A program made the position numbers and the translations under genes. The notes beneath the pieces were generated by a model. The model did no database searches and was not told the DNA's origin. It worked only from the letters and a program-made list of their open reading frames with translations. Of a stretch of 64,000 bases of DNA, positions 1 to 9,521 are shown piece after piece. Origin of the DNA: an uncultured Microbacterium sp. Lineage in GTDB: Bacteria > Actinomycetota > Actinomycetes > Actinomycetales > Microbacteriaceae. The stretch lies in assembly GCF_947488465.1 (NCBI RefSeq), contig NZ_CANKZA010000001.1, positions 310,001 to 374,000 of the forward strand. The letters are read 5' to 3'. The number at the start of each line of letters is the position of its first letter. Positions within the stretch are counted from its first letter, which is position 1.

Positions 1-304
1 CACGCGTATACGCGGGGTCGTGCGGGCCGTCGATCAGAACGCGGCCGTCGTCCCGCGCGCCGATGACGGATGCCGCGGAAACCTCCCGCGCGGCGGTTCG
101 CTCAACGAGCGGAACCTGGTACACGATCGGCCGTGTCGGAGCATCGTCGACGACGACCAGCACGCGCACGCGGGCGTTCTCGTCATCCTGCGCGAGCATT
201 CGGTCGGCCAGCAGGCGCAGCCGGGGCGGCATGGCACCGGCCGTGAACCACCGCTGGCGCGGCAACCACGCTGTCAGGCACTCCAGTGTGCGATCGAGGG
301 TCAT
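1..304 (-). CDS. maltokinase N-terminal-cap-like protein (partial, C-terminus off left edge)
   Basis: Partial gene; the frame stays open to base 1. Translation from the ATG at 304 has WLPRQRWF about 13 residues in. That motif is typical of the N-terminal cap domain of maltokinases and of stand-alone cap-like actinobacterial proteins. The part seen (about 101 residues) ends before any kinase domain could appear, so it cannot be told whether this is a full kinase or a cap-only protein. Its ATG overlaps the stop of the preceding gene (ATGA), so it is the downstream member of a minus-strand operon. Confidence 0.6.
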   Translation of the reverse strand, partial: MTLDRTLECLTAWLPRQRWFTAGAMPPRLRLLADRMLAQDDENARVRVLVVVDDAPTRPIVYQVPLVERTAAREVSAASVIGARDDGRVLIDGPHDPAYTR

Positions 305-510
305 CCGTTGAGTTTAGGCTCTTCCTCGGCCTGGGCCCGGTCGAGATAGACCTCCACGGGAACGGAGATGGCGACTCCGGCCGCGCCGAGGATCCCGAGA
401 TCATCCACCGGCGGGGGCAGAATCTCGGCGGCCTCGGCCGGCTCCCACGGTTCGGACGGAAGTCCGCCCCACTCGGTCGGCTCTTCGGGGCGGCTCTGGA
501 AGATCCCCAT
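301..510 (-). CDS. small hypothetical protein, 69 aa
   Basis: Not recognised. It is a Pro- and Glu-rich acidic protein (WGGLPSEPWEP, then EILPPPVDDLGI) with no membrane segment. It starts 4 nt after the stop of the upstream minus-strand gene and its own stop overlaps the next ATG by 4 nt. This tight coupling on both sides is the main reason to believe it is expressed. No clear Shine-Dalgarno sequence is visible, so translation may depend on coupling. Confidence 0.6.
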   Translation of the reverse strand: MGIFQSRPEEPTEWGGLPSEPWEPAEAAEILPPPVDDLGILGAAGVAISVPVEVYLDRAQAEEEPKLNG

Positions 511-514
511 GGGC

Positions 515-1453
515 CTATTCTGCCTGCGTCGCGGGCGCGACGTCGGTGGCCGTCTCCCTGCGGCGGGTCACGGTATTCACGGCGGTGCCGACGGCCTGCG
601 TCACGGCACCGGTCACCCGCCGACCACCGGCAACGACGGCGCCACCGGCGCGGAGCACGCTGTCGGCGGCCACCCGCTCCACCGTGTGGGCGCCCTCGCG
701 GGGCTCGAGTTCGGCCGGATAGTGTCCCGGCGGCATGCCGAACGCGCGGCGCGAACCGACGATGACGCGGCGGCCGAGAAGATGATTGCCGGTGCCGCCG
801 ACGGCAGCGCCGATCCCGAAGGGGAGCGCCTTGCCGAGGGCCGACGCCCCGCCCTTCGCCGCGAACTGACGCACGAACGTGGATTTCAGCCGGTCGACGA
901 GCGGCCCGACCGCTGCCCGGGGGAGTGACTTGGTGACCAGTTCCCCCCAGTACTTGTCCCGCGTCACTCCCTTCCCGGTGATCTGCTTGCTGAGTTGGGC
1001 GACGAGGTCGACGCCCTCCTTGCCGAGCATGAGGGTCAGCACGAGCGCACGCGCACGATCCGGGTTCTCGACGGGGATGCCGTGGAGCTCCGACATCGAC
1101 TGCGCGTAGAGGGCCGTGGCCTCCAGGAAGCCGATGGTCTCTACGCCGCTCAGCGCCAACGTGACGCCTGTTCCGATCCCGGGTACCACGGCGGTGGCGC
1201 CGACGGCGGCACCGCCGGTCGTCACCGCCGCAAGATAGCGGCGCTCGAGCATGCGCGCGATGTCCGCCGTGCTGGCATCGGGGTGTCGGAGCCGGATGCT
1301 GCGCAGGTGCGCGACGACGGCCGGGCGTTGCACCTGCAGCACACGATCGAGCGCGCGGATGGCACGTGGATGCTCCGGGGAGCCGTGCGGGGGAAGCCCG
1401 CCGTCCCAGGGGGAATCAGCGGGCAACGAGTGGATGCGGGGAACCTTGGCCAT
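515..1453 (-). CDS. conserved hypothetical protein, possibly EcsC-like
   Basis: 312 residues. The central part (about 95-250) is rich in Gly/Ala hydrophobic stretches (GAAVGATAVVPGIGTGVTLA, later GKALPFGIGAAVGGTG) that could associate with a membrane. The arrangement loosely resembles EcsC-family proteins, but no diagnostic motif was identified and the resemblance is inference. The N-terminus carries a long charged helix. It is the first gene of a three-gene minus-strand operon that ends in the maltokinase-cap protein. Function unknown. Confidence 0.65.
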   Translation of the reverse strand: MAKVPRIHSLPADSPWDGGLPPHGSPEHPRAIRALDRVLQVQRPAVVAHLRSIRLRHPDASTADIARMLERRYLAAVTTGGAAVGATAVVPGIGTGVTLALSGVETIGFLEATALYAQSMSELHGIPVENPDRARALVLTLMLGKEGVDLVAQLSKQITGKGVTRDKYWGELVTKSLPRAAVGPLVDRLKSTFVRQFAAKGGASALGKALPFGIGAAVGGTGNHLLGRRVIVGSRRAFGMPPGHYPAELEPREGAHTVERVAADSVLRAGGAVVAGGRRVTGAVTQAVGTAVNTVTRRRETATDVAPATQAE

Positions 1454-1497
1454 GTCGCATCGATCTTAGGAGCGCGCGCTGGGGGAGCGCTGAGCGA

Positions 1498-2190
1498 TCA
1501 GACGTACAAGTTCGCGCGTTCGAGGTCTTCGGCGAAGTCGACCTCAACGGCATAGAGATCGGAGATGTCGAGCGGCTCGAGCAGCAGGGCGTTCTCGGCG
1601 ATCGCAAGCTCCAGGCCGCGTTCGAAGTAGTCCTGGTCATCGACCCGCGCGAGCTGCGCCATGAAGGCGCGCTTGTCGGCGGCGGAGATGTAGTTGATGC
1701 CGACCGCTTCACCGATGCCACCACGCACGGTCTTGGACAGCGCGTTGATGAAGCCTTCCGCGGTGACGGTGTACTTGACCTCTTCGTCGCTGACCTTGGC
1801 GGTGTTGACCGTCACGAAGGACTGCTTGCGCTCGATCAGTTCGATCGCGCGTCCGAGGATGCGGGGGTCGAAGACCACGTCGCCGTTCATCCACAACACG
1901 CCGCCCTTGCCCGTGGCCTGGAGGGCGCGCAACAGGCTCTTGGACGTGTTGGTCTGGTCGTACCGCTCGTTGTAGACGTAGTCGACATCGGGGAACGCCT
2001 CCACGACCGTCTCGGCGCGGTAGCCGACGACCGTGGTGATGCGCGCGTCGTCGCCGAATGCCGCACGGATGTTGTCGTGCTGCTGGCGCATGATCGTGCG
2101 GCCGTCGCTGAGCTCGGTCAGCGGTTTGGGCAGGCTTCGGCCCAGTCGCGAGCCCATTCCGGCCGCAAGGATGACAGTCTGAAGAGTCAA
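1498..2190 (-). CDS. NTP transferase family protein (sugar/choline-phosphate nucleotidyltransferase type)
   Basis: The N-terminus carries the nucleotide-binding signature LAAGMGSRLG followed by PKPLTEL, as in sugar-1-phosphate and phosphocholine nucleotidyltransferases. WMNGDVVFDP about 90 residues in supplies the metal-binding Asp. These enzymes activate a phosphorylated sugar or alcohol with an NTP for envelope polymer synthesis; the substrate here cannot be assigned. A longer frame opens at 2238, but a TTG at 2190 has AGGAG six bases upstream and leaves the signature at the usual distance from the N-terminus, so the 230-residue version is preferred. It is divergent from the ABC exporter, with a roughly 190-bp gap. 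Confidence 0.8.
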   Translation of the reverse strand: MTLQTVILAAGMGSRLGRSLPKPLTELSDGRTIMRQQHDNIRAAFGDDARITTVVGYRAETVVEAFPDVDYVYNERYDQTNTSKSLLRALQATGKGGVLWMNGDVVFDPRILGRAIELIERKQSFVTVNTAKVSDEEVKYTVTAEGFINALSKTVRGGIGEAVGINYISAADKRAFMAQLARVDDQDYFERGLELAIAENALLLEPLDISDLYAVEVDFAEDLERANLYV

Positions 2191-2383
2191 GGGGTGCTCC
2201 TGAGGAAGGTGTTCATTGTCGGTTTGACAAAAGGACACTTCTTCGTGCCGCTTGTCATGGTAGCGAAGTCACCTGGGAACCCCCGGAGTGCGCGGACGAC
2301 GTTGTCGTTTCGTGACAATCAGCGTGGTGTCGTCCCATGACACGCCCCCGACGCGATCGCGTACGGCTTGCTAGGTTGGACGA

Positions 2384-3738
<1,355 letters not shown>

Positions 3739-3763
<25 letters not shown>

Positions 3764-5295
3764 GGCTGCATCTTCTCTTCGGTGCGCTCCGCGGCGATCG
3801 CCGTCATGTCACCCGCACGCTCATCGGACTCCTCATCCTGATCGTCGCGGTTGCCGCGGTGTGCGGGGCGGTCCTGCGCTTGCGCACCGCGCCGGTCGAC
3901 GTGGCACTGACGGTCTCCGTTATCGCGGGCTGTGCCGCGACGGCGGGCTTTTTCGCCGCCGCGCTCGTCGGCGGGTTCGATGATCAACTCGACCCGCGGC
4001 GGTTTGCCGTCTTCGGGCCGGCGCCCAGGCCACTCGCGGGCATCCTGCTGTTGGCGAGCTTCGTCAGCATCCCCGTTCTCGCTCTGGTCGCTGTGGGAAT
4101 CTGTGTGGTGCTGCTGTGGACAGCGCAGGGTGCGCCGCTCGGTGTCAGCGTGCTCGCCGTGATTCTCGGCATCCTCACGTGCGTGCTGCTGGCGAAGATC
4201 GCGCTGGCGCTCGGCGGACTCGTTCTCCACGAACGGCGCTCGCGCGAGCTCACCGGCATCTTTCTCATCGCGATCTTGGTCGTCGTCGTGCCCGTCCTGG
4301 TGTTCTTCGTCTCGCTCGACTGGGATGGCGACGTACCGGACGCGTTGCGTGAAGCGGTCGACGTGCTCGCGGTGACGCCGTTCGGTGCCGCCGCCGCAGT
4401 GCCGGCCCGTGCGATCATCGGTGGCGTTGCCGGCCCGCTCGTCGTGGCTGTTCTCACGGTCCTCGCGCTGGCGGTGCTGTGGGTGTGGCTCGTCGAGCGC
4501 GTGCTCACGACGATCGAGCGGCCGAGTTCCGGGCGGGAGCGTGCCGGGCTCGGATGGTTCGCCGTCACTCCTGGCACTCCCTCCGGCGGGATTGCCGCCC
4601 GCAGCCTCATCTACTGGCTGCGCGATCCGCGCCATCTCGTCAACCTCGTGATCGTCCCGATCGCCGCGGTCGTCACGGTACTCCCGTTGATTCTCGTCGG
4701 GGTCCCGGTGCCGGTGGCAGCGCTGGTTCCGGTGCCGCTCATGGCGTTGTTCTTCGGATGGTTGGCGCACAACGACCTCGCTTATGACTCCACGGCGCTC
4801 TGGATGCACCTGGCTGCCGCTGTGCGCGGATACGCCGATCGGGTCGGACGCCTGGCGCCGGTCCTGCTCGTGGCGGTCCCGGTGCTCGCGCTGTCCATCC
4901 CGATCGCGGTCATGGTGCACGGCCGATGGGCCATCTTGCCGGCGATGATCGGCGTCTGCGGGAGTCTTTTCCTCTGCGGTCTCGGGTTGTCCTCGATCTC
5001 GTCCTCGCTCGCGCCGTACCCCGTCTCGCGACCCGGAGACAGCCCCTTCCAGCAGCCGCAGCGCACAGGTGGGGGACTTGCCCAGGGGATCGTCTTGATC
5101 GGTGCCATCGTCCTGTCGCTTCCGGCCCTCTGGTGGGGGTGGCTGACCCTGTCGACCGACGTCGAGTACGCGTGGACCGCGCTCTGGGGCGGCATCGCGA
5201 TCGGCCTCTCCGTGCTGCTGGTCGGGGTCTTCGGCGGAGGCGCGATCTTCGACCGCCGCGGGAGCCGTCTGATGGAGTTCGTCGAGTCCATCTGA
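3739..5295 (+). CDS. ABC transporter membrane protein (exporter permease)
   Basis: 518 residues with about a dozen hydrophobic segments, for example [20 protein letters not shown] near the start and [20 protein letters not shown] near the end. The GTG start lies inside the end of the ATPase gene (25-bp overlap), so the two are translationally coupled and surely form one transporter. No soluble domain or periplasmic substrate-binding partner is present, which suits an exporter of the ABC-2-like class. The substrate is unknown. The nearby nucleotidyltransferase hints at envelope material, but that is only context. Confidence 0.82.
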
Positions 5296-5335
5296 CCCGC
5301 CCACCCCGATCAGGCCGCCGCTAGACTCGGGGACC

Positions 5336-5620
5336 ATGAGCACTCCCCAAGGCGGACCCGCCCCGTTGGACAGCCCCGATCAGGGCGGGTTGGCAACGCT
5401 GGATCGCGAGCTCGAAGAGCTCCTCCGCGAAGAACACGTCGAGCCGGGCGACCACGAGCGGTTCTCCCACTACGTGAAGAAGGACAAGATCCTCGAGTCC
5501 GCTCTCACCGGCAAGCCGGTGCGCGCTCTGTGCGGCAAGAAGTGGACGCCGGGACGCGACCCGGAGAAGTTCCCGATCTGCCCGACGTGCAAGGAAATCT
5601 ACGAGTCGATGGTGGGCTGA
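5336..5620 (+). CDS. DUF3039 domain-containing protein
   Basis: 94 residues. The C-terminal half has the DUF3039 pattern HYVKKDKI...GKPVRALCGKKWTP...FPICPTCKEIYE, with three cysteines that could bind zinc (CGK plus CPTC). The family is conserved in actinobacteria and has no established function. A TAGACT box lies eight bases before the ATG and there is no ribosome binding site, so the message is probably leaderless. Its stop codon is 2 bp before the left CTTAG repeat of the mobile unit. Without the insertion it would be convergent with and adjacent to pncB. Confidence 0.9.
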   Translation: MSTPQGGPAPLDSPDQGGLATLDRELEELLREEHVEPGDHERFSHYVKKDKILESALTGKPVRALCGKKWTPGRDPEKFPICPTCKEIYESMVG

Positions 5621-5622
5621 GC

Positions 5623-5627
5623 CTTAG
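5623..5627. repeat. left target-site duplication CTTAG
   Basis: CTTAG directly precedes the left terminal repeat of the mobile unit. The identical CTTAG directly follows the right terminal repeat at 9517-9521. Removing everything from 5628 to 9521 joins the DUF3039 gene to the pncB stop codon with one CTTAG left. Confidence 0.7.
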
Positions 5628-5749
5628 CCCCGATCCACCGATGACCGTGGGTGCTGGGCAGCTAACGCGACTCGGAAATGTCCCTCTGACCGGGAAGGAT
5701 GGAGCATCCCTGTGGTCCTATTCATCCAACCCTGACAGTCATCTCGTAG

Positions 5750-5863
5750 ATGCAGCGCAAACAAGCCCCGGCGTCGGTGCCCGTAGCGTTGAGCGATCCG
5801 GACAAGGACGCGAACGCGAACGGTGATCACGCTGGGGGTGACGATGCTCGCTATGGCGGACTC
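5750..5863 (+). pseudogene. remnant of IS1380-type transposase, 5' end only
   Basis: The ATG is preceded by the same catctcgtag context as the intact transposase at 7970. The product begins MQRKQAPASVPVALSDP against MQFKHAPAAVSAVFDDP in the intact copy. It then jumps to DKDANAN (DKGANAG in the intact copy), so roughly 30 codons are missing. A further 5-nt loss shifts the frame into VITLGVTMLAMADS, matching VMSLVAGMLAGADS. Similarity stops at 5863. The upstream 80 bp also align with the intact IS at nearly constant spacing. The copies are related but not identical, so this is not a recent duplicate. Confidence 0.8.
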
Positions 5864-5873
5864 AAACCACAGA

Positions 5874-5906
5874 CATGGTGAGCGGAGCGTGACCCCGCTC
5901 ACCATG
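5874..5906. terminator. bidirectional hairpin terminator
   Basis: A perfect 12-bp stem (CATGGTGAGCGG / CCGCTCACCATG) closes a 9-nt loop, 9 bp beyond the stop codon of the protease gene. It lacks a long T-run. It probably ends protease transcription and separates it from the IS remnant. Confidence 0.7.
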
Positions 5907-5914
5907 CCTATCGG

Positions 5915-7255
5915 CTACTGCGTAGTGATGACGAGCTGATGAGTCGACTGTGCGCTGGCCCAGCGGCTCAGGGGTGCGAATCCGACGTTGGCCGAGCACT
6001 TCCGGCCCTCGTCAGGCGTCGTGCCCGTCCCCGGGTCGCCCGTGCACGTGGCGGGACTGGGGTACGGGATCATCGAGACAATGCCAATACCGTAGGCGCC
6101 AATGGTGTTGTCATCGGGTCGGGTGAGCGGCACGAAGACTGGCCCGCCGCTGTCGCCGTTTCCAGCGGCCGGCGTTCCGTCAATCTGGGTGCTCCATCGC
6201 GTCCAGTAGCACTGGAGGAACGCGATGCAGTTGTAGGTGTCGGAGTTCTCGAGGGTGTTGGCGCACACCAGGCCCGAGCGCGATCCGCTGTAGCAGACGC
6301 TGTTCCCGCCGACGGGTGACACGTAGCCACGGATGGGCAACACTGTTGACGCGTCGGTGTGGCTTCCAACGAAGATCCAGGTCGAGAGCGACGCAGGCTC
6401 GATAAACAGCTCGAGGTCCGTGTCTCCAGCTGCCTGGAATGTGGAGCTCCCGACGGTGTGCGATCCTCCGCCCCACTTCCAGCTTGCGCCCTGTATGTCG
6501 GTGCAGTGGTCTGCGGTGATCATGTTGTACTGGCTGTCTTGGTACCGCAGTACGGGATACCCGGTGGAGCAGGACATGTCGTCGCCAGATGTTGGGCCCT
6601 CCATGTAGCCGCCGGCGACGAGCGGGGCTGCGGTACGAACGCGAGTGGTTGTCTGCGCGCGCTCTTCTGCCTTGAACTCAACGGGAATGCCGAGCAACTC
6701 GTCTGGTGCCTCTTGGGCGCGGGAACGCGAGGTCGGGGATTCCTCGATACCGAGAGTGATCGATGCGCCGTCGGGTGCGGGAGTGCCGGAGACGAATGTC
6801 ATTCCTGCAGGAAGCGCATCAGGGGATGAGGCCAACCGCTCGATGGTCGCTTCGAGCTCATCGATCGGCCGGGCCGACGGGATGACTTCCCACATCTGAT
6901 CGCCGGGGAGTTCAGCGGCGATGGTGCGGGTGAGTTCGGAGGAGTCTCCGTAGACGTAGAACTGGATGACGTCTCTGTCGCTGTCCCAAGTCACGGTGTT
7001 GATCGAACCGTCGACGTCGTCCTGAACGATCTCACTGATGGCGAGGGTCGAGTCGATATCGAGCGCCTTCATGCCAGGCAGGTCCGCAGCGATAGTGGTG
7101 CCTTCTGGCGCGGGTTATGAGATTGCAACAGTCGGGAGCCCGGGCGCCGCTCCTTCCGAAGACGGCCTGGGCTCGGCCACTGCGGGAGATGCAGCGACCA
7201 GCGCGGCACTGATAAGCCCGAGACTGCAGGCTCCTGCGAAGATCCGTCGTTTCAT
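5915..7255 (-). pseudogene. secreted S1-family serine protease interrupted by in-frame TAA
   Basis: The reading frame from the ATG at 7255 (AGAGGA just upstream) gives a signal peptide MKRRIFAG...AASPAVA. A TAA at 7117-7115 (codon 47) follows, and the same frame then stays open to 5915. Counting through the stop, the triad is complete: His250 in ITADHC, Asp278 or Asp280 in DTDLEL, Ser369 in GNGDSGGPVF. Eight or more cysteines suggest disulfides, and about 130 residues before the catalytic domain look like a propeptide. Without the N-terminus the product cannot be exported, so this is a recent pseudogene, a read-through gene or a base-call error. An ATG at 7072 could give an unexported 385-residue product. 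Confidence 0.75.
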
Positions 7256-7343
7256 GTGTTCCTCTCAAGTTGCCCCGCGAGCGCGAGACATCTTGAGAAA
7301 GTATCAATCCGGAATGCGCTTGCCTAGATGCTCCTGCATACAT

Positions 7344-7673
7344 TTACGCCGCAGGGACCAAGAACGCGACGACTACGACGCCGACTCCACTCGCCACGAT
7401 GATCGCTGCTACCCCGAGCGCCGACGAGAATCGTGGCGTGGGCCGACGTGTGAGCAACAGTGTCAGCAGCACGGCAAGGATGGAAACGAGCCCGGCGCCG
7501 ACATATGCGATGGTTGCCTGCAGGGCGTAGTCCGGGGGCGGCGGTGCGGGATCCACGAGTGGTCGGGCGTAGCGGAAGCTCGCAACGTATATGAGCCCTA
7601 ACACGACGAGCGCGGTGACGACCGACTCGAACACCCACACGGACCGGTTGCTCATCGACCCCTGCGCTTTCAT
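7344..7673 (-). CDS. small membrane protein, 109 aa
   Basis: Three strong hydrophobic segments: VVTALVVLGLIYVAS near residue 20, ATIAYVGAGLVSILAVLLTL near 55, and a C-terminal run rich in Val and Ala. A Pro-rich loop (VDPAPPPPDY) lies between the first two. The ATG at 7673 has AAAGGG five bases upstream; a GTG one codon earlier is also possible but too close to that site. It is the second cargo gene of the composite unit, upstream of the protease on the same strand. No function is recognised; a role in immunity to or export of the protease is speculation. Confidence 0.65.
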   Translation of the reverse strand: MKAQGSMSNRSVWVFESVVTALVVLGLIYVASFRYARPLVDPAPPPPDYALQATIAYVGAGLVSILAVLLTLLLTRRPTPRFSSALGVAAIIVASGVGVVVVAFLVPAA

Positions 7674-7845
7674 CACAACCCTTTCTAACAGCTCAACACG
7701 GTTCTCGGTCTGGCAAGCGATCGATCAGGGTAGCCCCCTCCGCTGGAGCGGGATGCGGGGCTCGCATCGGCATGTCCCGACGCGCCACAGACCAGGGCAG
7801 AATCCATCGCGCGATCAAGCTCCATCAGTAAGCTCCTGAGCGCAC

Positions 7846-9516
7846 CCTCGATTCACCGATGAATCGCAGTATTGAATGGGTGGGAGCATTGACCGGAAAT
7901 GCCCCTCGGATCAGGGAAAATAGAGCTTGTCTAAGGTTCCAATTCCCAGAAACGAGAGGCATCTCGTAGATGCAATTCAAGCACGCTCCTGCCGCGGTGT
8001 CAGCGGTGTTCGATGATCCGAATCTCATGTCGGCCGCGGGGCTGGTGCCGATGCTGCGACTCGCGCGTTCCGCGGGGCTGGACGAGCTCGCGCGTGAGCG
8101 GTTGAGCGTCCCGACGGACAAGGGCGCGAACGCGGGCGCGAAGGTGATGTCGCTGGTGGCGGGGATGCTCGCCGGGGCGGACTCGATCGACGACATGAAT
8201 CTGCTCCGCCACGGCGGGATGGGCCGGTTGTTCGATCGGACGTATACGCCATCGACGCTGGGATCGTTCCTTCGCGAGTTCCGGTTCGGACACGTCCGGC
8301 AGCTCGATGCGGTCGCCTCCCGCGTCCTGGCGAACCTCGCTTCGGCTGCGCCGCTGCTGCGGGTGCGGGCTGGTGAGCGGGTGATGGTGGATCTGGACGA
8401 CACGATCATCGAGGTCCACGGATACCAGAAGCAGGGCGCCTCGTTCGGGTACTCCGGTGTCCGCGGTTTGAACGCACTGATCGCCACGGCATCGACGTCG
8501 GCATCGGCGCCGGTGATCCTCGGGCAGCGGCTGCGGCAGGGGAAGACCGGATCCCCGAAAGGCGCCGCACGGATCGTCGGTGACGCCCTCGCCACCCTGC
8601 GCCGCACCGGCGTCGCCGCAGGGGCTCGGCCGTTGCTGCGGGCGGATTCCGCGTTCTACGGCCACGCCACGATCGGCACCGCGATCAAAGCCGGCGCCGA
8701 CGTGTCGGTGACCGTCCGGATGGACCCGGCGGTGAAGGCCGCGATCGCGACCATCCCGGATGACGCGTGGGAGATGATCGAGTACACCGACTCAATCCGT
8801 GACGAAGCCACAGGCCAGTTGATCTCCAAAGCCGAGGTCGCCGAGATCGACTTCACCGCGTTCCGCTCCCGCAAGAAAGCCGAACGCGTCGCGGGACGGC
8901 TGGTGGTCCGCCGGATCCCCGACCTGAACCCGGCACAGGCGGAGCAACCGACACTGTTCGACACCTGGCGGCACCACGCGTTCTTCACCACGACCAAAAC
9001 GGACGACATGGACACCGTGGTGGCGGACAAGACCCACCGCGCTCACGCGATCATCGAGCAAGTCCACGCCGACCTCAAAGCCGGGCCGCTCGCGCACCTG
9101 CCCTGCGGAGTGTTCACCGCGAACAGCGCCTGGCTCGTCCTCGCCGTGATCGCGTTCAACCTCACCCGGACTGCCGGAATCATCGCCGATCGGGTGGGAC
9201 GGCTCGCGAGAGCGACGACCGCGACGATCCGCCGCACCCTGATCCACGTCCCGGCGCGGCTGGCGCGCTCCGCGCGCCGGATCACGCTGCACCTACCTGA
9301 GGCCTGGCCCTGGCAGAACGCGTTCACCCAGCTATTCACGATCACGCACGCGCCGCCACCAGTCGCGGCCGTCTGACCATGGCCGCGACCGCGGCACGAC
9401 CGAGGAGCCAGTGGACGACCGGGATGCGACGCCCGGAGCTCAACCCTGCCCACGACACGCCACCGCACACCGACCACGCCAGCCCGGCCCACCCAAAGCT
9501 CATCGGTGGATCGAGG
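7846..9516 (+). mobile_element. IS1380-family insertion sequence, complete
   Basis: 1671 bp, the usual size for the family, with 17-bp terminal inverted repeats matching at 16 positions (7846-7862 and 9500-9516) and a single transposase gene. The four bases flanking the inner left end (GCAC) do not match those at the right (CTTA). This copy therefore did not arrive alone at this spot, which fits movement as part of the larger unit. Confidence 0.85.
7970..9376 (+). CDS. IS1380 family transposase
   Basis: 468 residues, full length. The DDE active site is visible: MVDLDDTIIEVHGYQKQG (first Asp, about residue 140), LRADSAFYG (second Asp, about 225) and the late HRAHAIIEQVHADLKAG segment with the Glu. 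The C-terminus has the family hallmark TANSAWLVLAVIAFNLTR. The ribosome binding site (gagagg) sits in a small hairpin, ACGAG-aggcat-CTCGT, that ends two bases before the ATG and could limit translation. The gene appears intact, so the IS may still be active. Confidence 0.93.
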   Translation: MQFKHAPAAVSAVFDDPNLMSAAGLVPMLRLARSAGLDELARERLSVPTDKGANAGAKVMSLVAGMLAGADSIDDMNLLRHGGMGRLFDRTYTPSTLGSFLREFRFGHVRQLDAVASRVLANLASAAPLLRVRAGERVMVDLDDTIIEVHGYQKQGASFGYSGVRGLNALIATASTSASAPVILGQRLRQGKTGSPKGAARIVGDALATLRRTGVAAGARPLLRADSAFYGHATIGTAIKAGADVSVTVRMDPAVKAAIATIPDDAWEMIEYTDSIRDEATGQLISKAEVAEIDFTAFRSRKKAERVAGRLVVRRIPDLNPAQAEQPTLFDTWRHHAFFTTTKTDDMDTVVADKTHRAHAIIEQVHADLKAGPLAHLPCGVFTANSAWLVLAVIAFNLTRTAGIIADRVGRLARATTATIRRTLIHVPARLARSARRITLHLPEAWPWQNAFTQLFTITHAPPPVAAV

Positions 9517-9521
9517 CTTAG
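9517..9521. repeat. right target-site duplication CTTAG
   Basis: Identical to 5623-5627 and immediately outside the right terminal inverted repeat. It contains the complement of the pncB stop codon. Confidence 0.7.

Larger units (their letters stand above)
5628..9516. mobile_element. composite transposon-like unit bounded by IS1380-type ends
   Basis: The outer ends are 17-bp inverted repeats matching at 16 positions: CCCCGATCCACCGATGA at 5628-5644 and the reverse complement CCTCGATCCACCGATGA at 9500-9516. The left part (to about 5863) is a deletion derivative of an IS1380-type element; the right part (7846-9516) is a complete one. Between them lie a secreted protease gene and a small membrane protein gene. 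One stretch of this cargo (6481-6540) counts only 33 G+C of 60, well below the surrounding genes. The CTTAG flanks support insertion as one unit. The left remnant probably can no longer serve as a donor. Confidence 0.7.

Noticed and set aside
7115..7117. Recoding of the protease stop as selenocysteine or pyrrolysine.
   Set aside because: The codon is TAA, which neither system uses.
7842..7845. Target duplication of the right IS on its own.
   Set aside because: GCAC before the left end and CTTA after the right end do not match; only the outer ends of the whole unit share a repeat.
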